Origin: JAWOGN01 sp046496815
Lineage (GTDB): Bacteria > Desulfobacterota > DSM-4660 > Desulfatiglandales > Desulfatiglandaceae
Reading direction: 5' to 3'
Assembly (NCBI GenBank): GCA_046496815.1
Contig: JAWOGN010000344.1
Coordinates: forward strand, 1 to 6,874
Length of the DNA stretch: 6,874 nt
Shown in pieces: positions 1 through 6,385 of this stretch; position 1 is the stretch's first letter, and every line of letters starts with the position of its first letter. Made by a program: the position numbers and the translations under genes. The notes beneath the pieces were generated by a model. That model worked only from the letters and a program-made list of their open reading frames with translations. It was not told the DNA's origin and ran no database searches.

Positions 1-160
1 GGGTTGAGTTTTGAGGCCCAGCTGCCGTTCCATGGAGTGAGGGAGGGCTTTGCGGTCTTCTGAAAGAGATCCCAACGGCCCCTGTTGTTCTGCTCACGAG
101 TTCTTTCAAAAATCTAAATTGATACCAATCGCGTAACAAGGGAAATCCGTTTCGAGACCC
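1..160. other. Window edge, no supported gene
   Basis: This stretch lies downstream of the minus-strand map gene. The plus strand is open in frame 1 up to a TGA at 61-63 and the minus strand has a short open stretch reading in from the edge, but neither gives a recognisable protein. A small dyad (ATTGGTATCAAT read on the minus strand, around 117-128) is followed by a weak T-rich run, which could contribute to map termination but is not a convincing terminator. Confidence 0.3.
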
Positions 161-1111
161 TTACAATTCATAGGGTGTCAGACTTTCGAACCCATCCTCT
201 GTTACAAGAATAGTCTGCTCAAATTGCGCGGAGAGGGACCCATCGACTGTAACGGCGGTCCAGTCGTCATCCAGGATTCGAAGCGCTTTCCTCCCAAGAT
301 TAATCATGGGTTCAATCGTGAAAACCATACCGGGGACCAGGGTAATCCCCTGCCCTTTTTGACCGTAATGCGGGATCTGAGGCGGCTCATGAAATTCAAT
401 GCCCACGCCATGGCCTACAAACTCCCTGACCACCGAGCAACCCTCCGACTCCGCATAGCGTTGAATTGCCCAGCCGATGTCCCCGACCGTGTTTCCGGGT
501 CGAACCTGTTCCATTCCAACTCGAAGACTCTCACGGGCCACCCGAACAATTTTTCGTGCATCAGGACCCGGGCTTCCCACGAAAAAAGTCTTGCTGGTAT
601 CGGCATAGTATCCGTTCAAAATCGGTGTTACATCCACATTCGCGATATCACCCGCTTTCAACACCCGCTCTCCGGGAATACCGTGACAGATTTCCTCATT
701 AATTGAAACGCAAACACTTTTTGGGAAGCCCCGATAGTTGAGTGGGGCCGAGATCGCACCCGCGTTGACGGTGAATTCGTGGACCAGGGTATTGATCTCG
801 TCGGTGGTCATTCCCGGCTTGAGTCTCCGCTCAACCAGATCAAGGATCGCCAGCGCCACAAGCCCCGCCTTTCTGATACCCGCTACATCAGCCGACGTTT
901 TCAAACGAATTCGATGTTTCTTCAGATATGCTTCCTCCAGCCCGCTTGCCGGCTGATCTCCTTCCTTGCCGAGGCAACATTTCTTATACTTGAGACCACT
1001 GCCACAGGGGCAAGGATCATTTCGGCCCACTTTGAAGAATTTGCTTTTTTCCAGCTTTTTCAATTTCACCTCAAGGACATCGGAAAGCGTCATCAGAGAC
1101 GCCGGTCTCAT
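161..1111 (-). CDS. map: Type I methionine aminopeptidase with N-terminal SEC-C motif
   Basis: Removes the initiator methionine from nascent proteins; a cytosolic dinuclear-metal enzyme that works near the ribosome exit. From the ATG at 1111 the protein has 316 residues. A SEC-C metal-binding motif sits near residues 30-47 (DPCPCGSG...KYKKCC; cysteines 34, 36, 45, 46), and the pita-bread catalytic domain follows from about residue 66. Metal ligands match E. coli MetAP in order: D160 (NVDVT), D171 (YYADTS), H234 (GHGVG), E267 (TIEPM) and E298 (AQFEQT). Substrate-side H143 (ICHGIP) and H241 (FHEPP) are also present. The usual QFEHT motif reads QFEQT. The start is uncertain. The open frame reaches a TTG at 1123; the ATG at 1111 has a weak GAGA about 6 nt upstream; the ATG at 1093 is a further option. 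About 30 residues precede SEC-C. SEC-C-bearing MetAPs are known in bacteria, where the motif is thought to aid ribosome association. Confidence 0.95.
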   Translation of the reverse strand: MRPASLMTLSDVLEVKLKKLEKSKFFKVGRNDPCPCGSGLKYKKCCLGKEGDQPASGLEEAYLKKHRIRLKTSADVAGIRKAGLVALAILDLVERRLKPGMTTDEINTLVHEFTVNAGAISAPLNYRGFPKSVCVSINEEICHGIPGERVLKAGDIANVDVTPILNGYYADTSKTFFVGSPGPDARKIVRVARESLRVGMEQVRPGNTVGDIGWAIQRYAESEGCSVVREFVGHGVGIEFHEPPQIPHYGQKGQGITLVPGMVFTIEPMINLGRKALRILDDDWTAVTVDGSLSAQFEQTILVTEDGFESLTPYEL

Positions 1112-1263
1112 ACAACATCTCAATAAGTCGTGGCAACACCTCTGAATTCCGCTATTAATTGAGAAGGAACCGTGTCACGTATTTCATCCATTTTTCGGGT
1201 TGACGACACACCCTCAGGACCTACGGCATTTCCAGAAGCAGGTTGTGGCTCACATGCGCGACA

Positions 1264-1292
1264 ACCATAGCAAATCCATTCTAACAAATCAA
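1264..1292 (-). promoter_or_regulatory. Candidate sigma-70 promoter for map
   Basis: Read on the minus strand, TTGATT (1292-1287) is separated by 17 nt from TATGGT (1269-1264), and a TG dinucleotide precedes the -10 in the extended -10 position (TGCTATGGT). Each hexamer matches consensus at four of six bases. Transcription would start near 1257 and leave a leader of roughly 140 nt before map. The region 1112-1340 also has to hold the promoter of the divergent transporter unit, for which I found no comparably good match. Confidence 0.3.
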
Positions 1293-1330
1293 ATAGCCAG
1301 GGAATGTACAATTTCATTGATCGTATAGAA

Positions 1331-1339
1331 AGGAAAGGG
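1331..1339 (+). promoter_or_regulatory. Ribosome binding site of the small upstream ORF
   Basis: A purine-only run AGGAAAGGG lies just upstream of the ATG at 1341, with AGGA ending 6 nt before it. It is the only strong Shine-Dalgarno-like sequence between the map gene and the transporter. It therefore favours ribosome entry at 1341 rather than at the transporter ATG at 1432, which is preceded by GAACTGAAATCGG with no clear site. Confidence 0.55.
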
Positions 1340-1340
1340 T

Positions 1341-1439
1341 ATGAAATGCATCAAATTCCAATTCGAATGTCATGAAAAGACCCGGGGGTTGCCGCGTTTC
1401 TACTGCAGTGGGAACTCAGAACTGAAATCGGATGTCTGA
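1341..1439 (+). CDS. Small 32-residue cysteine-containing protein, overlaps transporter start
   Basis: An ATG at 1341 with a good ribosome binding site opens a 32-codon frame ending in TGA at 1437-1439. The stop lies inside the first codons of the downstream transporter (ATG at 1432), so the two genes overlap by 8 nt. The peptide begins MKCIKFQFECHEK and continues LPRFYCSGNSELK, with cysteines at 3, 10 and 22 and a histidine at 11. It has no signal peptide or membrane segment. I do not recognise the family. The cysteines and histidine could bind a metal, but this is speculation. The transporter has no ribosome binding site of its own, so the overlap fits translational coupling. A non-conserved leader ORF whose only role is to deliver ribosomes to the transporter is the main alternative. 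Confidence 0.5.
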   Translation: MKCIKFQFECHEKTRGLPRFYCSGNSELKSDV

Positions 1440-2964
1440 CACTTCAGAGAACTCAAAAAAACAACACATCCTTCAAACCCCTCATGTATGGGCCTTCACC
1501 ACCTACTTTGCCGAGGGCTTTCCCTACACGATCATTCGTATCATTTCTTCGGTCTTCTTCAGGGACATGAAGGTCAGCTTGGAGGCCATTGGACTGACCT
1601 CCCTATTCGGCGTTCCCTGGGTCATCAAATTCTTGTGGGGACCTCAGATTGACCAGTTTGCAACCAAACGGAACTGGATGGTGTCGACCCAGTTCTTGCT
1701 TCTGTTGATGACCGCTGCGGTTGCCGTCGTGACCCCCGTACCCGGGGGCATTAAAATCATTGTCCTACTCTTTTTCATCGGATCATTCATCGCGGCTACC
1801 CATGATATGGCCATTGATGGTTACTACATGGAAGCCCTGAACACTGAGGATCAAGCCAAGTTTGTCGGCTACCGGGTAATGGCCTACCGGATTTCGATGA
1901 TGACCGGGACGGGCATCATCGTCACCATCGGGACCATGACTTCCTGGCGCGTGGGTTTCTTTTCCGCCGGGGCGCTTTTGGGCACCCTTTTTCTCTACCA
2001 CGTTTTCCTACTCCCCCGCGTTGAAGTTCATAAAACGCCCATCCAACTCCTCCTCAAGACCTTGGTGAACCTGAAAATCCTCCTCGGGTCCGCCGGATTC
2101 GCGCTGATGGTTTTCACCCTCCGATGGGTCTTTTCCCTGCCGTGGTGGACGAACGTGAAGCATCAAATACCAGGCCTTGAGCGAATTCGTTTTGCCGGGT
2201 GGGTGGGAATCGGCCTGTTGATGGCCCTGACGCTCATGGGGCTTTTCAAAAATCAGATAAAAGCCGTCCTTTTCAAGGACAGAGGGTCGTTTTATTCCAG
2301 AGCTTTTCTGGCCTATATGGATCGAGAAAAGATCGGCCTTGCCCTTGCGTTTATCATACTCATGCGAACCGGCGAGTCCATGCTGGCTTCTATGGCGTCT
2401 CCTTTCATGGTGGATCTGGGGATCAAGGTCCACTACGGATGGATTTCCGGGGGGGTGGGGCTACCTTTTTCCATTGTCGGCGCCATGTTGGGGGGGTGGC
2501 TCATTTCCCGTTATACGCTCAGGAAAACCATTCTCCCCTTCATGCTGGCTCAAAACTTCACCAATCTCGTCTATATGGTCCTCGCCCTTGGACTCAACAA
2601 ATACATCATCTTGAATACGGGCGCAGATCATTTGACGGCCATTGGTCACTTCAATCTGTTCTTGGTAGCATCCGTCCATGCCTTTGATCAGTTTGCGGGC
2701 GGACTGGGCACCGCGGTTCTCGTCACCTTCCTGATGAGAACCTGTCTGCCTGATTTCAAAGCCGCCCATTTTGCCATCGGAACCGGTCTGATGAACATTA
2801 GCGGCGTTTTGTCCGGGGTAATGAGTGGTTTCCTCGCGCAGTGGCTGGGGTACGGTTACTTTTTCGGCATCAGCTTCCTCGCCTCGGTGCCCGGTATGGC
2901 CCTCATATTTTTCGTTCCCTTCCTGGAATCGGGCCGGGAGGGCAAGGTTGGAATGGAAACCTAA
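1432..2964 (+). CDS. AmpG-like (PAT family) major facilitator transporter
   Basis: A 510-residue inner-membrane protein of the PAT branch of the major facilitator superfamily, which includes the muropeptide permease AmpG and acetyl-CoA transporters. The N-terminal half carries hallmark stretches: the first helix with FAEGFPYTI (27-35), GLTSLFGVPWVIKFLWGP (54-71) followed by a D-R/K-rich loop, AATHDMAIDGYYMEAL (121-136), equivalent to AmpG's TQDIAIDAYRIE, and GYRVMAYRISMM (146-157). The C-terminal half has GLPFSIVGAMLGGWLISRYTLRK (343-365) and a late HFAIGTGLMN segment (446-455). A central insert of about 80 residues (215-295) contains two extra hydrophobic segments, which suggests 14 helices rather than 12. 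The substrate cannot be read from sequence; peptidoglycan fragments are a family-based guess, and no peptidoglycan-recycling gene is nearby. The start ATG has no Shine-Dalgarno and overlaps the small ORF. I see no clear terminator after the stop. Confidence 0.85.
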   Translation: MSDTSENSKKQHILQTPHVWAFTTYFAEGFPYTIIRIISSVFFRDMKVSLEAIGLTSLFGVPWVIKFLWGPQIDQFATKRNWMVSTQFLLLLMTAAVAVVTPVPGGIKIIVLLFFIGSFIAATHDMAIDGYYMEALNTEDQAKFVGYRVMAYRISMMTGTGIIVTIGTMTSWRVGFFSAGALLGTLFLYHVFLLPRVEVHKTPIQLLLKTLVNLKILLGSAGFALMVFTLRWVFSLPWWTNVKHQIPGLERIRFAGWVGIGLLMALTLMGLFKNQIKAVLFKDRGSFYSRAFLAYMDREKIGLALAFIILMRTGESMLASMASPFMVDLGIKVHYGWISGGVGLPFSIVGAMLGGWLISRYTLRKTILPFMLAQNFTNLVYMVLALGLNKYIILNTGADHLTAIGHFNLFLVASVHAFDQFAGGLGTAVLVTFLMRTCLPDFKAAHFAIGTGLMNISGVLSGVMSGFLAQWLGYGYFFGISFLASVPGMALIFFVPFLESGREGKVGMET

Positions 2965-3167
2965 ACAAACGAAAGAAAGCTGTTTAAAAAAACATTCGAA
3001 CTTATTAAAAACATTAACAAATAGCGATAGGTCATGCGCAATTAAACCCGCCGGCAATCGAGTTTTGAAACACCGCCTCGCTTGGCTTATGTCGCCGCTC
3101 ACAAAGGCTTTCGTTTTAGACGGATTTGATGTACATAAGTTTAGTTCGGGTTCCTCCAGGATAACAG

Positions 3168-3275
3168 ATGATCCCCGCCGGCGCTGAAAATGTTACCCCA
3201 ACGCCGGGCTCCCATCCGATACGGAAAGGCAAGGAAATATCGAATGAAATCCGGCCGGCCACGGAACACGAATAA
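3168..3275 (+). CDS. Possible 35-residue leader ORF before the permease
   Basis: An ATG at 3168 is preceded by AGGA with a 6-nt spacer (CCAGGATAACAG-ATG) and opens 35 codons to TAA at 3273-3275, ending 45 nt before the permease ATG. The peptide (MIPAGAENVTPTPGSH..., hydrophilic) matches nothing I know and has no run of diagnostic codons of the kind used in attenuation. The frame passes through both G+C-rich inverted repeats of the leader, so translation would disturb their folding. It may be chance. Confidence 0.15.
   Translation: MIPAGAENVTPTPGSHPIRKGKEISNEIRPATEHE
3178..3207 (+). repeat. Leader inverted repeat 1 (CCGGCG / CGCCGG)
   Basis: CCGGCG (3178-3183) pairs with CGCCGG (3202-3207) around an 18-nt loop. 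The six-base stem is all G-C but short, and no T-run follows, so it is not an intrinsic terminator. Confidence 0.3.
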
Positions 3276-3287
3276 TCGGTGCGGCCG
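3252..3287 (+). repeat. Leader inverted repeat 2, hairpin ahead of permease start
   Basis: CGGCCG (3252-3257) pairs with CGGCCG (3282-3287), and inside it CAC (3260-3262) pairs with GTG (3279-3281) after a two-base bulge. This gives a nine-pair stem with a 16-nt A-rich loop. A pyrimidine-rich stretch (CTCCTTATCTTTCCTTTT) follows, with the permease ATG about 33 nt downstream of the hairpin. It resembles an attenuator or mRNA-stabilising hairpin; the following T content is interrupted, so termination would be weak. Confidence 0.4.
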
Positions 3288-3320
3288 ACTCCTTATCTTT
3301 CCTTTTAACTTTAAGAGACA

Positions 3321-4619
3321 ATGAAAACTTCTACGTATCTTTACGGTCTTGATGAGCACCCGCCATTACAATATGCCCTTCTCTATGGTCTTCAATGGGC
3401 ATTCATCCTTTTTCCGGCCTTGATCATTGCAGCCACATTGTGTTCAGGCGCTTTGAATCTGGATGTAAAAAACGAAATACGATTCCTTCAATTCACCCTC
3501 TTGACAACCGGTATTTTTACCATCATTCAAACCCTTTGGGGACACCGCTATCCGCTCTTGGAAGGTCCGGCCACCGCGCTTGTGCTCACGTTCATTCTGC
3601 TTGCCCCGTACGGGCTTCCGTCCATCCAGGGCGGGCTCATCATCGGGGGAACGCTTTTGATCCTCGTCGTCGTTTCGAAACAATTGGATAGGATCACCCG
3701 CCTGTTTACGCCCAATGTGATCGGGGTTATTTTGATTTTGATTGCATTGGGGTTGTTGCCGCCACTCGTCAGATTCATGACCGGCAGCGATCCGATCCAC
3801 CCCCGGGGGGAGGCTCAAATATTCATCATCAGCCTCGCGCTTGCCCTGTTCATTGCAACGCTCTCCTATCGTCTAAAAGGATTTTGGCAGAGTGTTTCCA
3901 TCCTGATTGGAATGATTGCAGGCGCATTGGTCTTCTATTTGATCGGTCGACTCTATTGGCAAAAGTTGGCCGTCGCCCCTTGGTTTACACTCTCCACACA
4001 ATGGGTGACCTCGGCCCCCAGCTTTCAATGGCCTGCAGCATTTGCCTTCGCATGCGCATATATCGCCGTCATGGTCAACAGCCTGGGAAGCCTTGAAGGC
4101 GCCGCCAGAATCACGGACACGGAACGACTGCCCCGGTCGACCCGACGAGGCATTTTGGTGACCGGCATCTCGGGAATCTGTTGCGGAATCCTGGGTGTGG
4201 CCGGCACCGTGAGCTACAGTAACAGCCCCGGCGTGATTTTGGTAAACCGGATTGCCAGCAGGTACGCCATTACGTATTGCGGGGTCATCGTGCTGATGGC
4301 TGCTTTTATACCGAAGCTTTCCGCCCTGTTGGCATTGGTTCCGGCACCCGTTGTGGGATCTGCCTTGTGTGTGGCAATGGGCGGTCAAATAGGGGTTGGG
4401 ATCTCTGTTGTCGCTGCGAAAACACTCACCTCCAGGGATTACTTCGTGGTGGGAATCCCTCTGCTTCTGGGCACGCTGGCAGGGTTTCTCCCGCACGAGC
4501 TATTTGATTCCGTGCCGGGTTATTTTCAGGTTTTTTTGGCGAATAGCCTGGTGATGGGAATCTCACTGGTGCTTCTGCTGGAGCATCTTTTTTTACGGAA
4601 AAGCGTCCGAGAGCGTTAG
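3321..4619 (+). CDS. Divergent NCS2-family (nucleobase/ascorbate) permease
   Basis: A 432-residue inner-membrane transporter related to UraA/xanthine permeases, with the usual 12-14 hydrophobic segments and near-family length. Recognisable signatures are Q25 in the first helix (LQWAFILFPALIIA), EGPATALVLT (81-90), FTPNVIGVILILIALGL (129-145), the helix-8 region VNSLGSLEGAARIT (252-265), the helix-10 region SYSNSPGVILVNRIASR (298-314) and the late VPAPVVGSALCVAMGGQIGVGI (340-361). The two acidic positions that contact uracil in UraA (E241 in AEHVGH, E290 in YGENIGV) align by eye with N253 and N301, and UraA H245 aligns with S257. The substrate is therefore probably not uracil handled in the classical way. 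The ATG has only a modest ribosome site (AAGAGA). The gene heads a same-strand run with an M29-like enzyme and an aldolase, which suggests it imports that pathway's substrate. Confidence 0.85.
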   Translation: MKTSTYLYGLDEHPPLQYALLYGLQWAFILFPALIIAATLCSGALNLDVKNEIRFLQFTLLTTGIFTIIQTLWGHRYPLLEGPATALVLTFILLAPYGLPSIQGGLIIGGTLLILVVVSKQLDRITRLFTPNVIGVILILIALGLLPPLVRFMTGSDPIHPRGEAQIFIISLALALFIATLSYRLKGFWQSVSILIGMIAGALVFYLIGRLYWQKLAVAPWFTLSTQWVTSAPSFQWPAAFAFACAYIAVMVNSLGSLEGAARITDTERLPRSTRRGILVTGISGICCGILGVAGTVSYSNSPGVILVNRIASRYAITYCGVIVLMAAFIPKLSALLALVPAPVVGSALCVAMGGQIGVGISVVAAKTLTSRDYFVVGIPLLLGTLAGFLPHELFDSVPGYFQVFLANSLVMGISLVLLLEHLFLRKSVRER

Positions 4620-4659
4620 CGGGCATTCGATAAGCCGTGGAACGTTCACAAACACTGGA

Positions 4660-4709
4660 CCGATGGCTGTGTGCGGGTCGTTCCCGCCTGAAGGTCTTGT
4701 TCCCATCGG
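4660..4709 (+). repeat. Nested inverted repeat between permease and M29-like gene
   Basis: CCGATGG (4660-4666) pairs perfectly with CCATCGG (4703-4709), and inside it GCGGG (4673-4677) pairs with CCCGC (4683-4687) around the five-base loop TCGTT. The structure fills much of the 123-nt gap. AGCCG (4633-4637) can also pair with CGGCT (4707-4711) and would compete with the outer stem. There is no T-run, so it is more likely an RNA-stability, processing or expression-tuning element than a terminator. Confidence 0.45.
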
Positions 4710-4742
4710 CTGAAACCACATACAAACCCTGGGGGGACTGAC

Positions 4743-5708
4743 ATGCTGGAACTTGAGCTCATGCAATCCGCAAACCGGCTGGTGAACGACGTCATCGGCC
4801 TGAAAAACACGGAAAGTGTTCTCATTGTGACCGATGCACCCAAACTGAATGTCGGGCGGGCCTTCGCGCTGGTTTGCAGAGGAGCGGGAAATGAGACCGT
4901 GCTGGCAATCATGCCGGCGACCGGCGAACACGGGAATGAACCACCCGCGACGATTGCCGCGGCGATGAAGGCGGCGGATGTGGTTTTTGCCCCGACAACC
5001 CATGCCCTTACACACACCCGAGCGAGGCTGGACGCGTATGCTGCCGGTACGAGGGTGGTTATTTTGCGGGGAGTCGATGAAGATATGATGATAAAAGGCG
5101 CAATGACGGTTGATTTTAAAGCCCTAAGAGAAAAAACCGCAAGCGTGGCACGCGCCCTTCGAAAAACTGAAAAGATAAGCGTAACGTCTCCTGCCGGAAC
5201 CAACGTCACCTTTTCCATCGGCGGCAGAAAGGTTTTTACCCTTGACGGGTATTTTCAGGAATCTATGGGCTTTGCAGCCCTGCCCGGCGGAGAGACCCCT
5301 ACCAGCCCTGAAGAAGGCACTGCAAACGGCACCATTGTCTTCGACTACTCCATGGACGGAATCGGCCTTTTGCGCCAACCCCTGAAACTAGAAGTAAAAC
5401 ATGGCAGGGTTGTCTCCGTAACTGGAGACAGCGAACACACGTTTTTCATGGATCACATCTTTGAAACCGACCCCAATACTCGCAATATTGCGGAATTTGC
5501 CATCGGAACGAATCCCAAAGCACGGCTGACCGGAAATCTTGCTGAAGATAAAAAGCGTCTGGGCACGGTTCACTTCGCTATTGGGGATAACAAATCGCTT
5601 GGGGGAACCGTGGAAGCGACCGTCCATCTCGACGGCCTGATGCTGAAACCAACGGTGATTGCGGACAGCGATAACGTCCTGGTCAAAGACGGCAAATTGA
5701 TGGTGTAG
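4743..5708 (+). CDS. M29-like metalloenzyme (aminopeptidase T / NicX-fold)
   Basis: A 321-residue cytosolic protein of the fold shared by M29 aminopeptidases (AmpS/PepS) and 2,5-dihydroxypyridine dioxygenase NicX. The N-terminal part (about 1-140) is the less conserved domain with alternating strands and helices. The C-terminal part carries the metal-site motifs in order: LPGGE (E184), ANGTIVFDYSMDG (194-206), RNIAEFAIGTNP (E251), GTVHFAIGDN (H277) and VHLDG (H295, D297). These correspond to the Glu/Glu/His/His/Asp ligand set of M29; H277, H295 and D297 also match the His/His/Asp iron triad known in NicX. Sequence alone cannot separate peptidase from ring-opening or another hydrolytic role. 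The protein is shorter than typical M29 peptidases (about 370-410 residues). The start is set by GGGGGGA 5 nt before the ATG. The gene lies 123 nt after the permease, and the aldolase ATG is 17 nt past its stop. Confidence 0.8.
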   Translation: MLELELMQSANRLVNDVIGLKNTESVLIVTDAPKLNVGRAFALVCRGAGNETVLAIMPATGEHGNEPPATIAAAMKAADVVFAPTTHALTHTRARLDAYAAGTRVVILRGVDEDMMIKGAMTVDFKALREKTASVARALRKTEKISVTSPAGTNVTFSIGGRKVFTLDGYFQESMGFAALPGGETPTSPEEGTANGTIVFDYSMDGIGLLRQPLKLEVKHGRVVSVTGDSEHTFFMDHIFETDPNTRNIAEFAIGTNPKARLTGNLAEDKKRLGTVHFAIGDNKSLGGTVEATVHLDGLMLKPTVIADSDNVLVKDGKLMV

Positions 5709-5725
5709 TGCCGGGGAGCAAGTAC

Positions 5726-6313
5726 ATGAAAGCACTGATGAATGGGTATGTGGGTGTGAAATTCAGAGCAATTCAAATCACCCAAGAAGCGCCACCCTTC
5801 GTGAAAGTTGTTTTCCCGCGCTTCAAAAGAAGCGCTGAATCGTTGAGAGAATATGGAATGACGCCAAAGAACGGAGGCAATATCAGCCTTAAGAAAGCGA
5901 AAGGTTTTATTATTACTTCAGCAGGCAGCAATTTAGGGAAGCTTGAAGAAAGTGAAATTGTCTATGTTCAAAGTTGCTCAGTTGAGGAACGGCAAGTCGA
6001 ATATGCGGGGCAAAATGTGCCTTCTTCAGAGACATTCCTGCATTACTTGATTTACCGGTGCAGACCCGACATTGAGGCCGTCGTCCATGCTCACGACCCC
6101 AAAACAGCTCTGGTGTCGGTGTCAAGCCTCAAAGAAACGCCAAAAGAGGAAGCCTATGGCACACTGGCGTTAGCACAAATGGCTTGCAAAACCTTCAGCA
6201 AAAAAGAACGCATCATTGTGTTGAAAAACCACGGGTACGTGGCCATTGGAAAGAATCTCGATGAAGCGGTCGATCTCATTGTTTCGGCGCACCTCGATCT
6301 GGCCGGAAAATAA
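5726..6313 (+). CDS. Class II aldolase/adducin family protein (FucA-like)
   Basis: A 195-residue cytosolic zinc-type aldolase-fold protein. Family members cleave sugar phosphates (L-fuculose-1-phosphate, L-ribulose-5-phosphate epimerisation), dehydrate methylthioribulose phosphate or decarboxylate 3-oxo acids. Visible site residues are NGGNIS (49-54) and ITSAGSNLG (63-71) for the phosphate/carboxylate pocket, PSSE (99-102) with catalytic E102, HAH (H121, H123) and NHG (H169) as the three zinc ligands. The fold starts near residue 33 and is preceded by an extra segment of about 30 residues; the C-terminus is short, so the tail of FucA is absent. I chose the ATG at 5726 because GGGGAG ends 7 nt upstream. 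A GTG at 5708 would overlap the preceding TAG but has no ribosome site. The gene is visibly richer in A+T (roughly 42-45% G+C in sampled stretches) than the preceding gene (about 62-68% in samples), which hints at a different origin. The substrate is unknown. Confidence 0.85.
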   Translation: MKALMNGYVGVKFRAIQITQEAPPFVKVVFPRFKRSAESLREYGMTPKNGGNISLKKAKGFIITSAGSNLGKLEESEIVYVQSCSVEERQVEYAGQNVPSSETFLHYLIYRCRPDIEAVVHAHDPKTALVSVSSLKETPKEEAYGTLALAQMACKTFSKKERIIVLKNHGYVAIGKNLDEAVDLIVSAHLDLAGK

Positions 6314-6385
6314 ACAGCGCGTTAACGGCGTGCGTGTCTCAAAATACCGATGCCGGATGCACAAAGCCGGATATATCCAGGAGTG

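Larger units (their letters stand above)
2965..3320. other. Non-coding leader/spacer upstream of the NCS2 permease
   Basis: This 356-bp gap carries no substantial gene. The left part is A-rich and lacks a hairpin-plus-T-run terminator for the transporter. A weak promoter candidate for the permease is TTGAAA (3065-3070) with 17 nt to TATGTC (3088-3093), good at -35 but poor at -10. The right part contains two G+C-rich inverted repeats (listed separately) and one short ORF with a usable ribosome binding site. No riboswitch class is recognisable by eye. Because a permease with a nucleobase-transporter fold follows, a regulatory RNA leader is possible but unproven. Confidence 0.4.

Noticed and set aside
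1120..1317. Minus-strand 65-codon ORF just upstream of map, whose TGA overlaps a TTG start of map
   Set aside because: The start has no ribosome binding site, the candidate map promoter lies inside the frame, and the translation looks like no known protein. The overlap alone is not enough to call a gene.
2461..3102. Long minus-strand frame under the end of the AmpG-like transporter
   Set aside because: It is a shadow of the transporter's coding frame: the translation is low-complexity and polar, while the plus strand encodes clear membrane helices with family motifs.
3873..4496. Minus-strand frame of 207 codons inside the permease gene
   Set aside because: It is antisense to a well-supported NCS2 permease, rich in H, Q, G and R as expected from an inverted membrane-protein gene, and has no recognisable domain.
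4743..5708. Naming the M29-like protein NicX (2,5-dihydroxypyridine dioxygenase)
   Set aside because: The His/His/Asp residues and fold are shared by peptidases of family M29, and no other nicotinate-pathway gene (NicC, NicD, NicF) is in the window.
5708..5725. GTG start for the aldolase overlapping the preceding TAG
   Set aside because: No ribosome site precedes it, while the ATG at 5726 has GGGGAG at ideal distance. The six extra residues lie outside the conserved domain.
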